Counted from the stretch's first letter, positions 31,053 to 39,831 are shown. The stretch: 64,000 nt of DNA from an uncultured bacterium (GCA_945829425.1 CALZUQ010000001.1:62001-126000), one strand, 5' to 3'. Translations and numbers: made by a program. The notes: generated by a model from the letters alone, not told the origin.

Positions 31053-32456
31053 ATGACGCTTGTTAAAACAACATATAAAATAAATGCGGTCTTTCGGTTT
31101 TCTCTTCTCTTCCTTCTCCTCTTCTGTACATCCTTGCGCATGATGTCACAGGAAGAAGAGAAGAGCAGCTCTGACTCCACGTTCCTCGCCGACTCAAAGA
31201 AGGTTATCTTCAAGGTCAACAGCACGGTAATCACCCCGGAGGACAGACAGAGGATCATCCGTGAGATGGTGCCACAGCTGAAGGCACTCGGACCTACCGG
31301 CGTGGTGATAGGCCGCAGTGCTGCATCGCCGGAAGGTTCCTACGACAACAACCGCCTCCTCGCCATAGGGCGTCGTGAGGCTATCAAAGAGATATTTGAA
31401 CAACAGGGCATCAACACCTCGCGCATCCGCTTCGACCTCGCCGTAGAGGAATATGCACTCCTCGTAGAGCTTATGAGGCAATGCAAAGACCCCGACTACC
31501 GCCTCGTGAAAGCCATCGTCGACAGCCTTGACGGCGACGACATCGCCACGAAGGCAGCACTCAAGGCACAGTATGACGGAGCACTCTTCCGACGCCTCAC
31601 ACATGAATACTTCCCCGAGCTACGCTCCGTGCGTATCATGGTATGTGAGTCCTACGAAGTCCTGGAGTTGGAGACACTCCCCGGAGCCCCTCTCCCACGC
31701 TATGAGACAGAGCATCCACGCTACGTGCCATGCCCCCTGCATTACGAAGCTCCCGTCATCGGCGTAGAACGCCGTGAGGTCCTCGCCGTAAAGACGAACC
31801 TCCTCGAATACGGTGCTTACATCCCGAAATACGGGTGGTGCCCCATGCCGAACGTCGCGATAGAGTATTTCCCCCGCCATGGTCATGTGACATGGGCAGC
31901 GTCCCTCGACTTCCCCTGGTGGGTGGGCAACACCACGAACCATAAATACTTCGAGCTGCGTAACTACACCCTTGAGGCACGTTACTACGCCCGCAACAGC
32001 CGCAAGAGCTATGACGCGGCAGGCTTCCCCAACGGCGAGGCGGCATATAAAGGCTTCTACCTCTCCCTCTACGGCAATGCCTTCCTATATCAGATAGGAT
32101 GTAACGAAGACGACGGATGGATCGGCGAAGGCATCGGCGGAGGCATAGGACTCGGATGGACCATACCCCTCGGCAGGAAAAACCAACACTGGCGATTGGA
32201 CATAGGAGCCACCTTCGGCTTCTTCCTCTCGAAATACGACCCCTTCGTATATGGATGCCCCGTAGAGGACATCGACGACGGGAAATACTACTACGACTAC
32301 GTCGGCCCTTCGTCACTCTTCAAGAAGCGGCAGTATAACTACACCTGGTTCGGACCCACGCGCGTCAGCCTCTCGCTGTCCTACGACCTCCTCTACCGTC
32401 GTAACGTCAAGAAAGGCGTGAGCTTCAAGAGAAGAGAGAAAGGAGGCGTACGATGA
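31053..32456 (+). CDS. DUF3575-type outer-membrane protein of a fimbria locus
   Basis: This 467-residue protein has a signal sequence (FRFSLLFLLLFCTSLRMMSQ). A periplasmic part that resembles an OmpA-like fold comes next (VIFKVNSTVITPEDRQRIIREMVPQLK...NNRLLAIGRREAIKEIFEQQGI). The C-terminal half is rich in aromatic beta-strands (LAVKTNLLEYGAYIPKYGWCPMPNVAIEYFPRHGHVTWAASLDFPWW, then WRLDIGATFGFFLSKYDPFVYGC). The second half matches my memory of DUF3575. In Bacteroidales such proteins stand next to fimbrillin genes and are thought to help anchor or assemble the pilus. The stop overlaps the next gene's start (ATGA), and together with three fimbrillin-like genes they form one locus. Confidence 0.7.
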   Translation: MTLVKTTYKINAVFRFSLLFLLLFCTSLRMMSQEEEKSSSDSTFLADSKKVIFKVNSTVITPEDRQRIIREMVPQLKALGPTGVVIGRSAASPEGSYDNNRLLAIGRREAIKEIFEQQGINTSRIRFDLAVEEYALLVELMRQCKDPDYRLVKAIVDSLDGDDIATKAALKAQYDGALFRRLTHEYFPELRSVRIMVCESYEVLELETLPGAPLPRYETEHPRYVPCPLHYEAPVIGVERREVLAVKTNLLEYGAYIPKYGWCPMPNVAIEYFPRHGHVTWAASLDFPWWVGNTTNHKYFELRNYTLEARYYARNSRKSYDAAGFPNGEAAYKGFYLSLYGNAFLYQIGCNEDDGWIGEGIGGGIGLGWTIPLGRKNQHWRLDIGATFGFFLSKYDPFVYGCPVEDIDDGKYYYDYVGPSSLFKKRQYNYTWFGPTRVSLSLSYDLLYRRNVKKGVSFKRREKGGVR

Positions 32457-33628
32457 ACAGGACACACAACACCCGGACGCTGCGCCGTCTGCTCCTTGCC
32501 GCCGCCGTCCTCCTCACCCTCACCGCCCTCGTGCCGTCATGTGAGCGCCGTCCGCCTCTCTACCTCCACGAAGGACAGCACATCGAGTTCAACCTCCCCA
32601 TGGTGGAGCTGAACCTCACCGTCTATTGGAGGTACGACATCGGATACGACTGGGAGCTGGAATGGACATACGGCTGGGACGACCTCGACACCGACCTCTT
32701 CGGAGAGATAGGCTATCACAAGCCGTCGATGTATGAGCTGCGAAGGTATTACCTCCACAAGACTCCTGGAGCACCGCATACCATGGTCGAGGACTTCACC
32801 GTCGTGGGAAACCTCTTCCAGGCAGAGTATAACTACGGATATTACGATATGCTCGTATGGAACAAGATACAGACCACCGACGGCATACAAAGCCTCGTCT
32901 TCGACGAAGAGACGACACTCGACTCCGTCGTGGCGTTCACACACATGGGCATGGCGACGGCACGCTATCAGGAGCCGAAATACTCCAGGGCGTTCAACCA
33001 GCCCGAAGAGCTCTTCTCCGCCTTCGTCCGTGACCTCTACGTCTCGGAGAATGTTGAGGACTACGACTATTTCGACCCGGAGACGAACGTCTATCATAAG
33101 GTCATAGACATGGAGCTGCAACCCGTGACGTATATCTACCTCACACAGGTCAGGCTCCACAACAACCGAGGACGCATAGAAGGTGTCGACGGAGAGGCGA
33201 ACCTCAGCGGCATGGCACGCTCCGTATCGCTGAACACCGGCATCGCGGACAACGACCCCGTCACCGTGCATTATAACATACGTTTCAAGAAAGGTCTCAC
33301 GACACACGAAGGACAGAACGTTGACATAGCAGGAGGACGATGCCTCACCTTCGGCATTCCAAACCAGAACTCCTCACGTGTCACACGTGCCGAGGACGTC
33401 CGCGACAAGACACGACATTATATCGACGTCAACTTCATCTTCAACAACGGCATGGACTCCACCATGGTCTTCGACGTCACCGACCAGGTGAGGAGACACT
33501 ACCGCGGTGGTGTCATAACGGTAGACCTTGACGTAGATACGATAAAGCTGCCGACACGTCCCGGAGGCTCCGGCTTCGACGCTGTCGTGAAAGACTACGA
33601 CGACGAGGAATATGAGTTCGACATGTGA
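32453..33628 (+). CDS. DUF5119-type lipoprotein of a fimbria locus
   Basis: This 391-residue protein has a lipoprotein signal ending in LVPSC (Cys30), followed by ERRPPLYLHEGQHIEFNLPMVELNLTVYWRYD. Its body is beta-rich with a central IYLTQVRLHNNRGRIEGVDGEANLSGMARSVSLNTG segment. This pattern and the gene order resemble DUF5119 proteins next to fimbrillin genes. It should be held in the outer membrane by its lipid and could be an assembly or anchor subunit. Translation is coupled to the DUF3575 gene by a 4-nt overlap. The exact role in pilus building is unknown. Confidence 0.68.
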   Translation: MNRTHNTRTLRRLLLAAAVLLTLTALVPSCERRPPLYLHEGQHIEFNLPMVELNLTVYWRYDIGYDWELEWTYGWDDLDTDLFGEIGYHKPSMYELRRYYLHKTPGAPHTMVEDFTVVGNLFQAEYNYGYYDMLVWNKIQTTDGIQSLVFDEETTLDSVVAFTHMGMATARYQEPKYSRAFNQPEELFSAFVRDLYVSENVEDYDYFDPETNVYHKVIDMELQPVTYIYLTQVRLHNNRGRIEGVDGEANLSGMARSVSLNTGIADNDPVTVHYNIRFKKGLTTHEGQNVDIAGGRCLTFGIPNQNSSRVTRAEDVRDKTRHYIDVNFIFNNGMDSTMVFDVTDQVRRHYRGGVITVDLDVDTIKLPTRPGGSGFDAVVKDYDDEEYEFDM

Positions 33629-33693
33629 CAAACCCTAAGAAAAACATATAAAAGTATCATATTAAAAAAAATGAAAAAATAAACTATACTACT

Positions 33694-35463
33694 ATGAAAA
33701 GAAAACTATTTTTCGCTGCTACGGCAGCAACGCTTCTCTTCACCGGCTGTGCTAACGACGAATATGTCGGTGAAGTGGAAAACCCAAGGGGAGAACTGAC
33801 TGAGATTACTTTTGCAAGCAAGAATGCTGGGATTACGAGGGCGGAGTTAAGTGGTTCGGCTGCTGCTGGTTTATTAGGAGGAAATTTCGTTGTAGTGGGA
33901 TATAAGAATGTTTCAGGAGAAAGTTCTTCTTCTGTAAAGGTTTTTGACCATTATAATGTTAATTATAAAGTCGGTACTGCTAATTCTACACTCAGCAATA
34001 CTGCTAACTGGGAGTATGTGGGACAGGATATGAAAGTTAGAGGTACGGATCCTGAAAAATCTCTTGCTACTGGAGTTACCGAACAGACAATCAAATATTG
34101 GGATCATTCTGCATCTTCTTATGATTTCGTAGCATTCTCAATGGGACAAGGTTATTCTACAGGTGAACCTGAGCAAACTACCTATGCTACTCCAACCGCT
34201 GTTCAATGGAATCAATTGACATCTCCTGCATACACACTTTCAGGAGATATTAATACTCTAAGCGAATGTTATATTTCTGATAAAAAGACTGTTCAGGAAA
34301 CTGAGTATTCTAATTCTGCTGTTCAATTGCAGTTCCGCCATCTTACCTCGAAGATACGTATGGCTCTTTATGAGACTGTACCAGGTTATAAGATAAAAGA
34401 TGTAAGATTCCATCAATCGGCTCAAGATACTCACACGACAGCAACTGAAAAAAAACCGACATTATTCGGTTCTAATGCTTTCAATAAAAAGGGAACTTAT
34501 ACTGTGTCTTTTTCTGAAAATGAAGGAAAAGCCAATTTGTCTTTCAGTGCAGAAGCTACCGATGGAACAGAAAATGTTCTTCAATTTACTCAAGTTAATT
34601 ATAAAGAAAGTTTCCTTGGAGAAACATCAGCAGACGCATCCTATTGTGGAACAGGTACTGATGATAAAGAATTTAAAAAAATTCTTCCTAATGGCGGAAA
34701 CGGAAACGTTGTCTCTATGCAGATAGACTACACTCTCTATTCGGAAGATGGCTCTCGCGAGGAGATAAAAGTATATGGAGCAAAGGCGGATGTTCCAGCC
34801 GCTTATACAGCTTGGAAGCCTGGTTACGCATATACATACATCTTCAAGATTTCCCAGAATACTAATGGTCACACAGGAAGTAGTGTCGATGATAAAGGTT
34901 TGACGGCCATTTCTTTTGATGCTATTGTACTTGATGATGAGGCTACAGGACAAGAGACCATTACCACTGTTTCAAATCCAAGTATCACTACATTTGGTGT
35001 TAATACTAATAATGTAATTACTAAGGATGGCGATGAATATGAAGTTGGTACAACTATTTATGCTACGGCATACATACCAGCAAGCGGAATCACGGGTCAA
35101 GAAGGTTATATACCAGCTAAAACAGATGCTCCCCAAAATCTTTATACTGTGACAATAGAAAATGGTGCTTGTCAGACGATAAATGAGTATTCAGTAGCTA
35201 ATGCAATTAAGAATGGTTCTATGTCTGCAGAAAGTCCTACTACCTATACTTTAACAGATGCAAATGGTAAAAATCTTATCGTAAAGCAAGTTTCTACTAA
35301 TGATGCAAACATAGTAACTTCTGTTCCTTCAGAAGATGGTGGCACTCGTTCTGTCAATGCGCTTAAGTGGAATGCAGAAAACGCAGGTACTATCTATGCA
35401 GTAGAGTATGAAACAACGACTAATGACAAAGTTTACAAGATTGTCAGAATCAAAAGTAATTAA
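33694..35463 (+). CDS. Fimbrillin-family lipoprotein, probable main subunit
   Basis: The 589-residue product has a lipobox LLFTGC (Cys19). Its body fits the Mfa/FimA-like pattern: ITFASKNAGITRAELSG, TIKYWDHSASSYDFVAFSMGQG, LQFRHLTSKIRMALYETVPGYKIKDVRF and AAYTAWKPGYAYTYIFKIS. In type V pili the N-terminus is cut by a gingipain-like protease, and strand exchange follows. The C-terminal 150 residues are an extra domain beyond the normal fimbrillin (NPSITTFGVNTNNV...). The gene is clearly more AT-rich, with A/T-ending codons, than the neighbours on both sides, which suggests recent replacement of the structural subunit. A strong terminator follows. Confidence 0.78.
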   Translation: MKRKLFFAATAATLLFTGCANDEYVGEVENPRGELTEITFASKNAGITRAELSGSAAAGLLGGNFVVVGYKNVSGESSSSVKVFDHYNVNYKVGTANSTLSNTANWEYVGQDMKVRGTDPEKSLATGVTEQTIKYWDHSASSYDFVAFSMGQGYSTGEPEQTTYATPTAVQWNQLTSPAYTLSGDINTLSECYISDKKTVQETEYSNSAVQLQFRHLTSKIRMALYETVPGYKIKDVRFHQSAQDTHTTATEKKPTLFGSNAFNKKGTYTVSFSENEGKANLSFSAEATDGTENVLQFTQVNYKESFLGETSADASYCGTGTDDKEFKKILPNGGNGNVVSMQIDYTLYSEDGSREEIKVYGAKADVPAAYTAWKPGYAYTYIFKISQNTNGHTGSSVDDKGLTAISFDAIVLDDEATGQETITTVSNPSITTFGVNTNNVITKDGDEYEVGTTIYATAYIPASGITGQEGYIPAKTDAPQNLYTVTIENGACQTINEYSVANAIKNGSMSAESPTTYTLTDANGKNLIVKQVSTNDANIVTSVPSEDGGTRSVNALKWNAENAGTIYAVEYETTTNDKVYKIVRIKSN

Positions 35464-35510
35464 TCTTCCTTTCAACCTTTCTTAGGTTATAGAATAGTTT
35501 AGCCATGCGG

Positions 35511-35537
35511 GAGACCGCATGGCTTTTATTATATCTT
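35511..35537 (+). terminator. Intrinsic terminator after the first fimbrillin
   Basis: AGCCATGCGG-gaga-CCGCATGGCT is a perfect 10-bp stem followed by TTTTATTATATC. It separates the first fimbrillin from the two downstream ones, which have their own promoter. Confidence 0.85.
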
Positions 35538-35543
35538 TTTCAA

Positions 35544-35720
35544 AGAAGATATACTCCTTTTTCTGAGAAGATATACTTCTCCAGCAAAGTAATATATACT
35601 TCTCCAGCAAAGTAAGATATACTTCTCCAGCAAAATATTTTTTTCCTCCGGTGAAAAAAAATATTTCCTCCCGTGAAAAATAAAACTTCTGCGGCAAAAA
35701 AAAAATTCAACCGGTAGATG
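35544..35720 (+). repeat. Array of about six mini-hairpins with CTCCnG loops
   Basis: Units with a period of about 23 nt each form a small A/T stem around a CTCC-type loop: TACTT-ctccagca-AAGTA at 35574 and 35597, a third at 35620, then TTTTTTTC-ctccggt-GAAAAAAA near 35636, TATTT-cctcccgtga-AAATA near 35662, and a degenerate ACTTCTGCGGC unit near 35685. Stems change in a paired way while the loop stays similar. No gene is present. From 35721 to 35901 I see no further structure. Confidence 0.65.
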
Positions 35721-35901
35721 TAAAAGATTACAAGGGCAAAAGAACAAAGCCCGTGGCAGAGCGCAGCGACACCCCTGGGTTTGATGATATCGCAACAAAA
35801 CGCCATGCAACCGACGAACGAGCGAGAGGAGAGCAGAGCATACCCTAAACATGTGGAACATACCAAAAAACAACATATTTGTATGTTTTTTACCAAATCC
35901 T

Positions 35902-35932
35902 TTTGCCTTTAGAAAAAAAATGCTTAATTTTG
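35902..35932 (+). promoter_or_regulatory. Promoter of the downstream fimbrillin genes
   Basis: TTTG at 35902-35905 and TAATTTTG at 35925-35932 are 19 nt apart. The predicted start near 35938 gives a leader of about 100 nt before the ATG at 36037. Confidence 0.75.
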
Positions 35933-35945
35933 CATGGATATTGGA

Positions 35946-36018
35946 TACAGCCTACGGCTGTAAGTTAACCTTGACGGAAAGGTTTCAGGTTTCAGGTTCC
36001 AGGTTTCAGGTCAAGGTT
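35946..36018 (+). promoter_or_regulatory. Structured leader with four 7-nt repeats
   Basis: TACAGCC-tac-GGCTGTA (35946-35962) is a perfect hairpin. AACCTTGAC (35967-35975) pairs perfectly with GTCAAGGTT (36010-36018), and the loop between them is GGTTTCA repeated four times (35981-36008, one copy GGTTCCA). Slippage in the heptamer array would change the loop length without touching the gene. Confidence 0.65.
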
Positions 36019-36036
36019 TAAAAAAACGTAAAACGA

Positions 36037-37041
36037 ATGAAAAGACTGCTACCATACATATTCCTCCTGCTTCTCTCCGCATGTTCGGAGAAGGAGGAGG
36101 CGACGGTGGAGAAGAGCGACGACGTAGCGATAGCGTTCTTCTCTGACGCCACGGAGAGTGAGGACATCACCTCACGCTCCACGTCGCTGAACAAAGACTT
36201 TCAGCTCTATGGCTTCAAGACCTCCGCGACATACTGTCAGACGGTGTTCGACGACTACACCGTGAAATACGCGGCAGGGTCAGAAGGCAGCACGCCGGAC
36301 AACACCAACGGGTATTACTACGTCGGGACATTCTACAGCAAGGTGCAGACGATAAAATACTGGGACATGTCGGCAGAGAGATACCAGTTCTTCGCCTTCT
36401 CGCCACGACAGACGGTGACACACTCAGGGACGGGGACAGGGCTGAGCGACGGCAGCACATATTCTGCCATGATGACGATAACGAAAGAACAGACAGACAA
36501 CGGCATAATACCGTTATACAGCGAGCTGAAAGAGGTACAGAAAGCGGGCTTCGGAAATGTCGTGACGATGGAGTTCAAAAGACCGATATCCCTCGTGGCA
36601 TACCGATTCCTAAGCGAAGAGGGCGTGGCAGTGACAGTGGACAACTCATCCTTCGAGCCGGCGACAGCGACAGACAAGATATACTCTGACGGGACGGCGA
36701 CGGTGACATACGGCTCGTCATCAGGAGCGACATTGGTGACACAGGGGACGACGGTGCTCAACGCCGGAACGGAGAACGAGAATAAGTTCACCTCTCCCGA
36801 AACATACTACGCCGTGATGCCAGCAGGTGAGACACCATACGGGGCATTCAAGGTTACGGCGGCGGTGCAAGGGGTGAAGACGGCATACGTCCCTGCGGAG
36901 TTTATGCAGTGGAAGCCGAACTGCCGTTATACGTACGTCTTCAAGGTGTCTGGCAGCTCGGTGCCTCTGGTCCTCGTAGATGTCGTGGTGGAGGAATGGC
37001 AGTACGGCGGGTATGTAGAGGATGAACAGAAACAATGGTGA
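36037..37041 (+). CDS. Fimbrillin-family lipoprotein, second
   Basis: The 334-residue protein has a lipobox LLLSAC (Cys16) and fimbrillin-like blocks: VAIAFFSDATESEDITSRSTSLN, TIKYWDMSAERYQFFAFSPRQT, VVTMEFKRPISLVAYRFLSEEG, and AEFMQWKPNCRYTYVFKVSG. These align in order with the same blocks of the first fimbrillin, including KYWD and W-K-P-x-x-x-Y-x-Y-x-F-K. It is shorter and ends just after the second domain (VVVEEWQYGGYVEDEQ), as minor or tip subunits do. It uses a separate promoter from the main fimbrillin. The next gene starts 5 nt past its stop. Confidence 0.75.
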   Translation: MKRLLPYIFLLLLSACSEKEEATVEKSDDVAIAFFSDATESEDITSRSTSLNKDFQLYGFKTSATYCQTVFDDYTVKYAAGSEGSTPDNTNGYYYVGTFYSKVQTIKYWDMSAERYQFFAFSPRQTVTHSGTGTGLSDGSTYSAMMTITKEQTDNGIIPLYSELKEVQKAGFGNVVTMEFKRPISLVAYRFLSEEGVAVTVDNSSFEPATATDKIYSDGTATVTYGSSSGATLVTQGTTVLNAGTENENKFTSPETYYAVMPAGETPYGAFKVTAAVQGVKTAYVPAEFMQWKPNCRYTYVFKVSGSSVPLVLVDVVVEEWQYGGYVEDEQKQW

Positions 37042-37046
37042 GGATT

Positions 37047-38132
37047 ATGAAGAAGATAGTATTTTTTCTCGCGGCGAGTGTCATAATGGCATGCAGCGAA
37101 GAGACAGAGGACCGCGATAGCAGCGTGACGATGGACGTGCCGACAGTGGCATGGCAGCAGGGAAGGATGACGTCACGTGGCATGGCGGAGGATTTCAACA
37201 ACATGGTGCCGGCGACGACGGTGCAGCCGCAGAGCATAGGAGTATGGGGATGGGGAGGAACAGGATTCTCCCAGTCATCAGGAGCAACAGTGACGGAGAT
37301 AGCGAACAGCAAGTTCACATATAACGCGGCGGACAAGCATTACCACCACGGCAGCTGGAACGCCACGACAGGCTCAGCATCCGACGAGGCGTATTACTGG
37401 GGGACAGGGGATTATTCGTTCTATGCCTATGCGCCATATACCTCGACTGCTGCAAGTTTTGACAAAACGACCCTCACGCTCTCCGTGCCGGAGATAGGCG
37501 CTACGGACTATGTCATAGCGAACAAGGTGAGAAGCCATAACCCGGCGACGAACACGTCGATAGTGCCGTTCATAGAGTCAGGATATTCCTTCCGACATAT
37601 ATACGCATGTGTGCAGCTTGCCTTCGCCATAGAGGAGAAATATGCGAAGCTGAGGTATATAGACATAAAGAACGTTGTGATGTCGGTACCGGGGAATGGC
37701 ACTGCGACATTCACCTACGACACCTCGACACAGACAGCGAGCTGGGGAACGGCAGGGACAACGGATCAGATGCTGACAGTGAAGCCGCACGACGGCATGC
37801 CATGGAAGCTCGGCGACATGGTGGGGCATGCGCCGGGGAAATATCACAGCTTCGCATTGGTATATCTCCGTGAGCGGCTGTGTGAGGAATGCCCCGTGAC
37901 ACTGGAGGTGACGTATGACGTCTATGACCTGTATAATGTGAAGACACGTCAGAACGCTGTGGCGAAGAGCACGATAACATTCGGAAAGGACGTCACGACG
38001 ACAGAGGGGGGAAAGAAATGTTTCAAGGCGGGGTATTACTATAACCTCCTCGTGAATATCGTCCCCGACTATCTATATGTCATGGACGACAACGACAACG
38101 GAGCGGACGGCACTATAGTGGTGAATGAATAA
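37047..38132 (+). CDS. Fimbrillin-family lipoprotein, third
   Basis: From ATG 37047 the product is 361 residues with lipobox SVIMAC (Cys16). An alternative ATG at 37035 lies inside the previous gene and adds four residues; I prefer 37047 because it gives a compact signal. The body shows fimbrillin-like features: PTVAWQQGRMTSRGMAEDFNN, then YYWGTGDYSFYAYAPYTS, FRHIYACVQLAFAIEEKYAKLRYIDIKNVVMS and the C-terminal GYYYNLLVNIVPDYLYVMDDNDNGADG. It has no obvious domain beyond the fold. As last gene of the set it is probably a minor or tip component. The first RAYT-like gene begins 35 nt downstream. Confidence 0.72.
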   Translation: MKKIVFFLAASVIMACSEETEDRDSSVTMDVPTVAWQQGRMTSRGMAEDFNNMVPATTVQPQSIGVWGWGGTGFSQSSGATVTEIANSKFTYNAADKHYHHGSWNATTGSASDEAYYWGTGDYSFYAYAPYTSTAASFDKTTLTLSVPEIGATDYVIANKVRSHNPATNTSIVPFIESGYSFRHIYACVQLAFAIEEKYAKLRYIDIKNVVMSVPGNGTATFTYDTSTQTASWGTAGTTDQMLTVKPHDGMPWKLGDMVGHAPGKYHSFALVYLRERLCEECPVTLEVTYDVYDLYNVKTRQNAVAKSTITFGKDVTTTEGGKKCFKAGYYYNLLVNIVPDYLYVMDDNDNGADGTIVVNE

Positions 38133-38167
38133 AAAGCCTTGCTGAAGATAAAGACAAACCTGACGAC

Positions 38168-39613
38168 ATGACAAAGAAAGACCCAAACAAAAAACCGGTG
38201 ATGACGGAGGAGGGATGGCGCTATGAGCATACGCCGCATCAGCACCGCCGTCACCGCAGCCATAACTACCGCGACGTGGGGACATACCTCATAACGATGA
38301 CGGTGGCTGGGGGAGCACGGGTCTTCGGACATGTCGAGGGAAAGGCAAAGGCGAAAAGGGGAGAGGAAGGCTTTGCCACCTTCATACCCACAGAGCTGGG
38401 GAAGGTGGTGCTCACAGAGGAGAGGCAAAAGATAGAACGCTACTATCCCATGGTGGAGGTATGGCAGTTCTGCCTCATGCCCGACCATATCCACATGATC
38501 ATACGCATAAAAAGCACGCTGCCACCAAAAAAACACCTCGGCACCATCATCGGCGCATTTATGGGCGGCATAAGCAGGGCGTGGTGGAGGATGACGGGAC
38601 AATCACCGGCTAACGCCGGAGACACAGGGGCGGAGAACAAAAAGGCCATCAGCAGCCCCGGCATCAGCAGCCCCGGCATCAGCAGCCCAGACGCCAGCAG
38701 CCCTGGCATCAGCAGCCCTGCTGTCAGCAGCCCCGGCATCAGCAGCCCTGGCATTAGCAGCCCTGCTGTCAGCAGCCCTGGCTTTAGCAGCCCTGGCATC
38801 AGCAGCCCAGACGCCAGCAGCCCTGGCATCAGCAGCGCCGGCATCAGCGGTCCTGCTGTCAGCAGCGCGGTTTGTCCTTCCGCTCCGGTGTCAGCGGCGT
38901 CAGCCGGTGAAAAGCGGGGCGTCCCTTCCCGCCGCAGCCTTTTTGACGAGGGATATAACGACCATATCCTCATGCGGCCGGGACAGCTGAACAACTGGAA
39001 GGCGTATCTTGCAGACAACCCCCACCGCCTCCTTCTGCGCCAGAGCCATCCCGACCTCATGCGGCGGTCGCTATGCCTCACCATTGGCGGCACGCGCTAT
39101 TCCGCTTTCGGGAATTTCATGCTCCTGAAGAGGCCGGAGAAGGTGCAGGGGCAATGCCACCGCGTGGCGCGCTATGGCGACCTCACCGACGAGGAGCGCC
39201 GGCGTTATGGCTGCCCCGTGATGTCTCCCGACAGCAAGACACGCATAGCCTATGAGCTTACGCAGCATTTCCACGACAACTACCGCCGCACGATGATGCC
39301 TGTCCGCACTGGTGCTGCCGTCCTTGTCACCCCCGGCATCTCGGAGGGAGAGAAGATGATGAAGCAGGAGGCACTGACGGACCGCCTGCCGTTCATACAC
39401 CTGCAGAAAGAGCCCATCACGCCACGGTGGAAACCCGAGCAGTCACGTTTCTACGCCTGTGTGGAAGGCACGCTCCTTATCCTCGCGCCGTGGCAGGAGG
39501 ATATGAACACGCAAGGGGGATATGCCACGTTCCATAAGCTCAACGACCTGGCGGCAGCACTTTGCGCCATGGACGTGAGTAGCGTGGTTTTCTCGGTGAG
39601 CTTTAACGGGTGA
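38168..39613 (+). CDS. RAYT-like Y1/HUH transposase relative with internal repeat, copy 1
   Basis: This 481-residue protein has the Y1 (IS200/REP-associated) layout. The N-terminal strand is GTYLITMTVAGGARVFGHVEG. The HUH motif is LMPDHIHMII (His107, His109). Next come GTIIGAFMGGISRAWW and a segment EGYNDHILMRPGQLNNWKAYLADNPHRLLL, where Tyr280 is the likely nucleophile. Residues 161-235 are an inserted five-residue repeat. After the transposase core comes a C-terminal domain of about 190 residues (LTIGGTRYSAFGNFMLLKRPEK, AVLVTPGISEGEKMMKQEAL, IHLQKEPITPRW), shared with the paralogue at 55905. RAYTs are often single-copy domesticated enzymes acting on palindromic repeats. It stands just before a giant secreted-protein gene. 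Activity is inferred from motifs. Confidence 0.8.
   Translation: MTKKDPNKKPVMTEEGWRYEHTPHQHRRHRSHNYRDVGTYLITMTVAGGARVFGHVEGKAKAKRGEEGFATFIPTELGKVVLTEERQKIERYYPMVEVWQFCLMPDHIHMIIRIKSTLPPKKHLGTIIGAFMGGISRAWWRMTGQSPANAGDTGAENKKAISSPGISSPGISSPDASSPGISSPAVSSPGISSPGISSPAVSSPGFSSPGISSPDASSPGISSAGISGPAVSSAVCPSAPVSAASAGEKRGVPSRRSLFDEGYNDHILMRPGQLNNWKAYLADNPHRLLLRQSHPDLMRRSLCLTIGGTRYSAFGNFMLLKRPEKVQGQCHRVARYGDLTDEERRRYGCPVMSPDSKTRIAYELTQHFHDNYRRTMMPVRTGAAVLVTPGISEGEKMMKQEALTDRLPFIHLQKEPITPRWKPEQSRFYACVEGTLLILAPWQEDMNTQGGYATFHKLNDLAAALCAMDVSSVVFSVSFNG
38648..38872 (+). repeat. 15-nt in-frame repeat (I-S-S-P-G) inside RAYT-like copy 1
   Basis: About 15 units of the type AGCAGCCCYGGCATC encode SSPGI, SSPAV, SSPDA and SSPGF. 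They lie between the HUH motif and the Tyr segment. The DNA is near-identical from unit to unit, so the insert is likely to vary in length. Confidence 0.9.
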
Positions 39614-39831
39614 GAGGGATGTTGAACTTAACCTTAACCTTGACCTTAACCTTGACTTTAGGGCAGAAACAAGGAAAAAAACAAAGACAAAAACAAGGAA
39701 AAACAAGGACAAACACCTTAGAGCCAAACCAAGGGCAAAACCAAGCACCCCAAGACCAAACAACGACAACTTATGGGCAATGCGCCCATTCCATAATAAC
39801 ACCAAAACGAAAACAATAACGACATATACTT
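39614..39831 (+). repeat. Low-complexity spacer before the giant gene
   Basis: CTTAAC/CTTGAC words fill 39625-39660; positions 39627-39650 are identical to 28746-28769. An A-rich stretch with repeated ACAAGGA/ACAAAGA words follows to about 39715, then CCAAACCAAG words. ATGGGC-aatgc-GCCCAT (39773-39789) forms a hairpin 42 nt before the ATG. I find no clear promoter. Confidence 0.6.

Noticed and set aside
35482..35896. Minus-strand frames of 71-118 codons downstream of the first fimbrillin
   Set aside because: They read through the mini-hairpin array and produce repeated CWRSI/EKYI words; no start context supports them.
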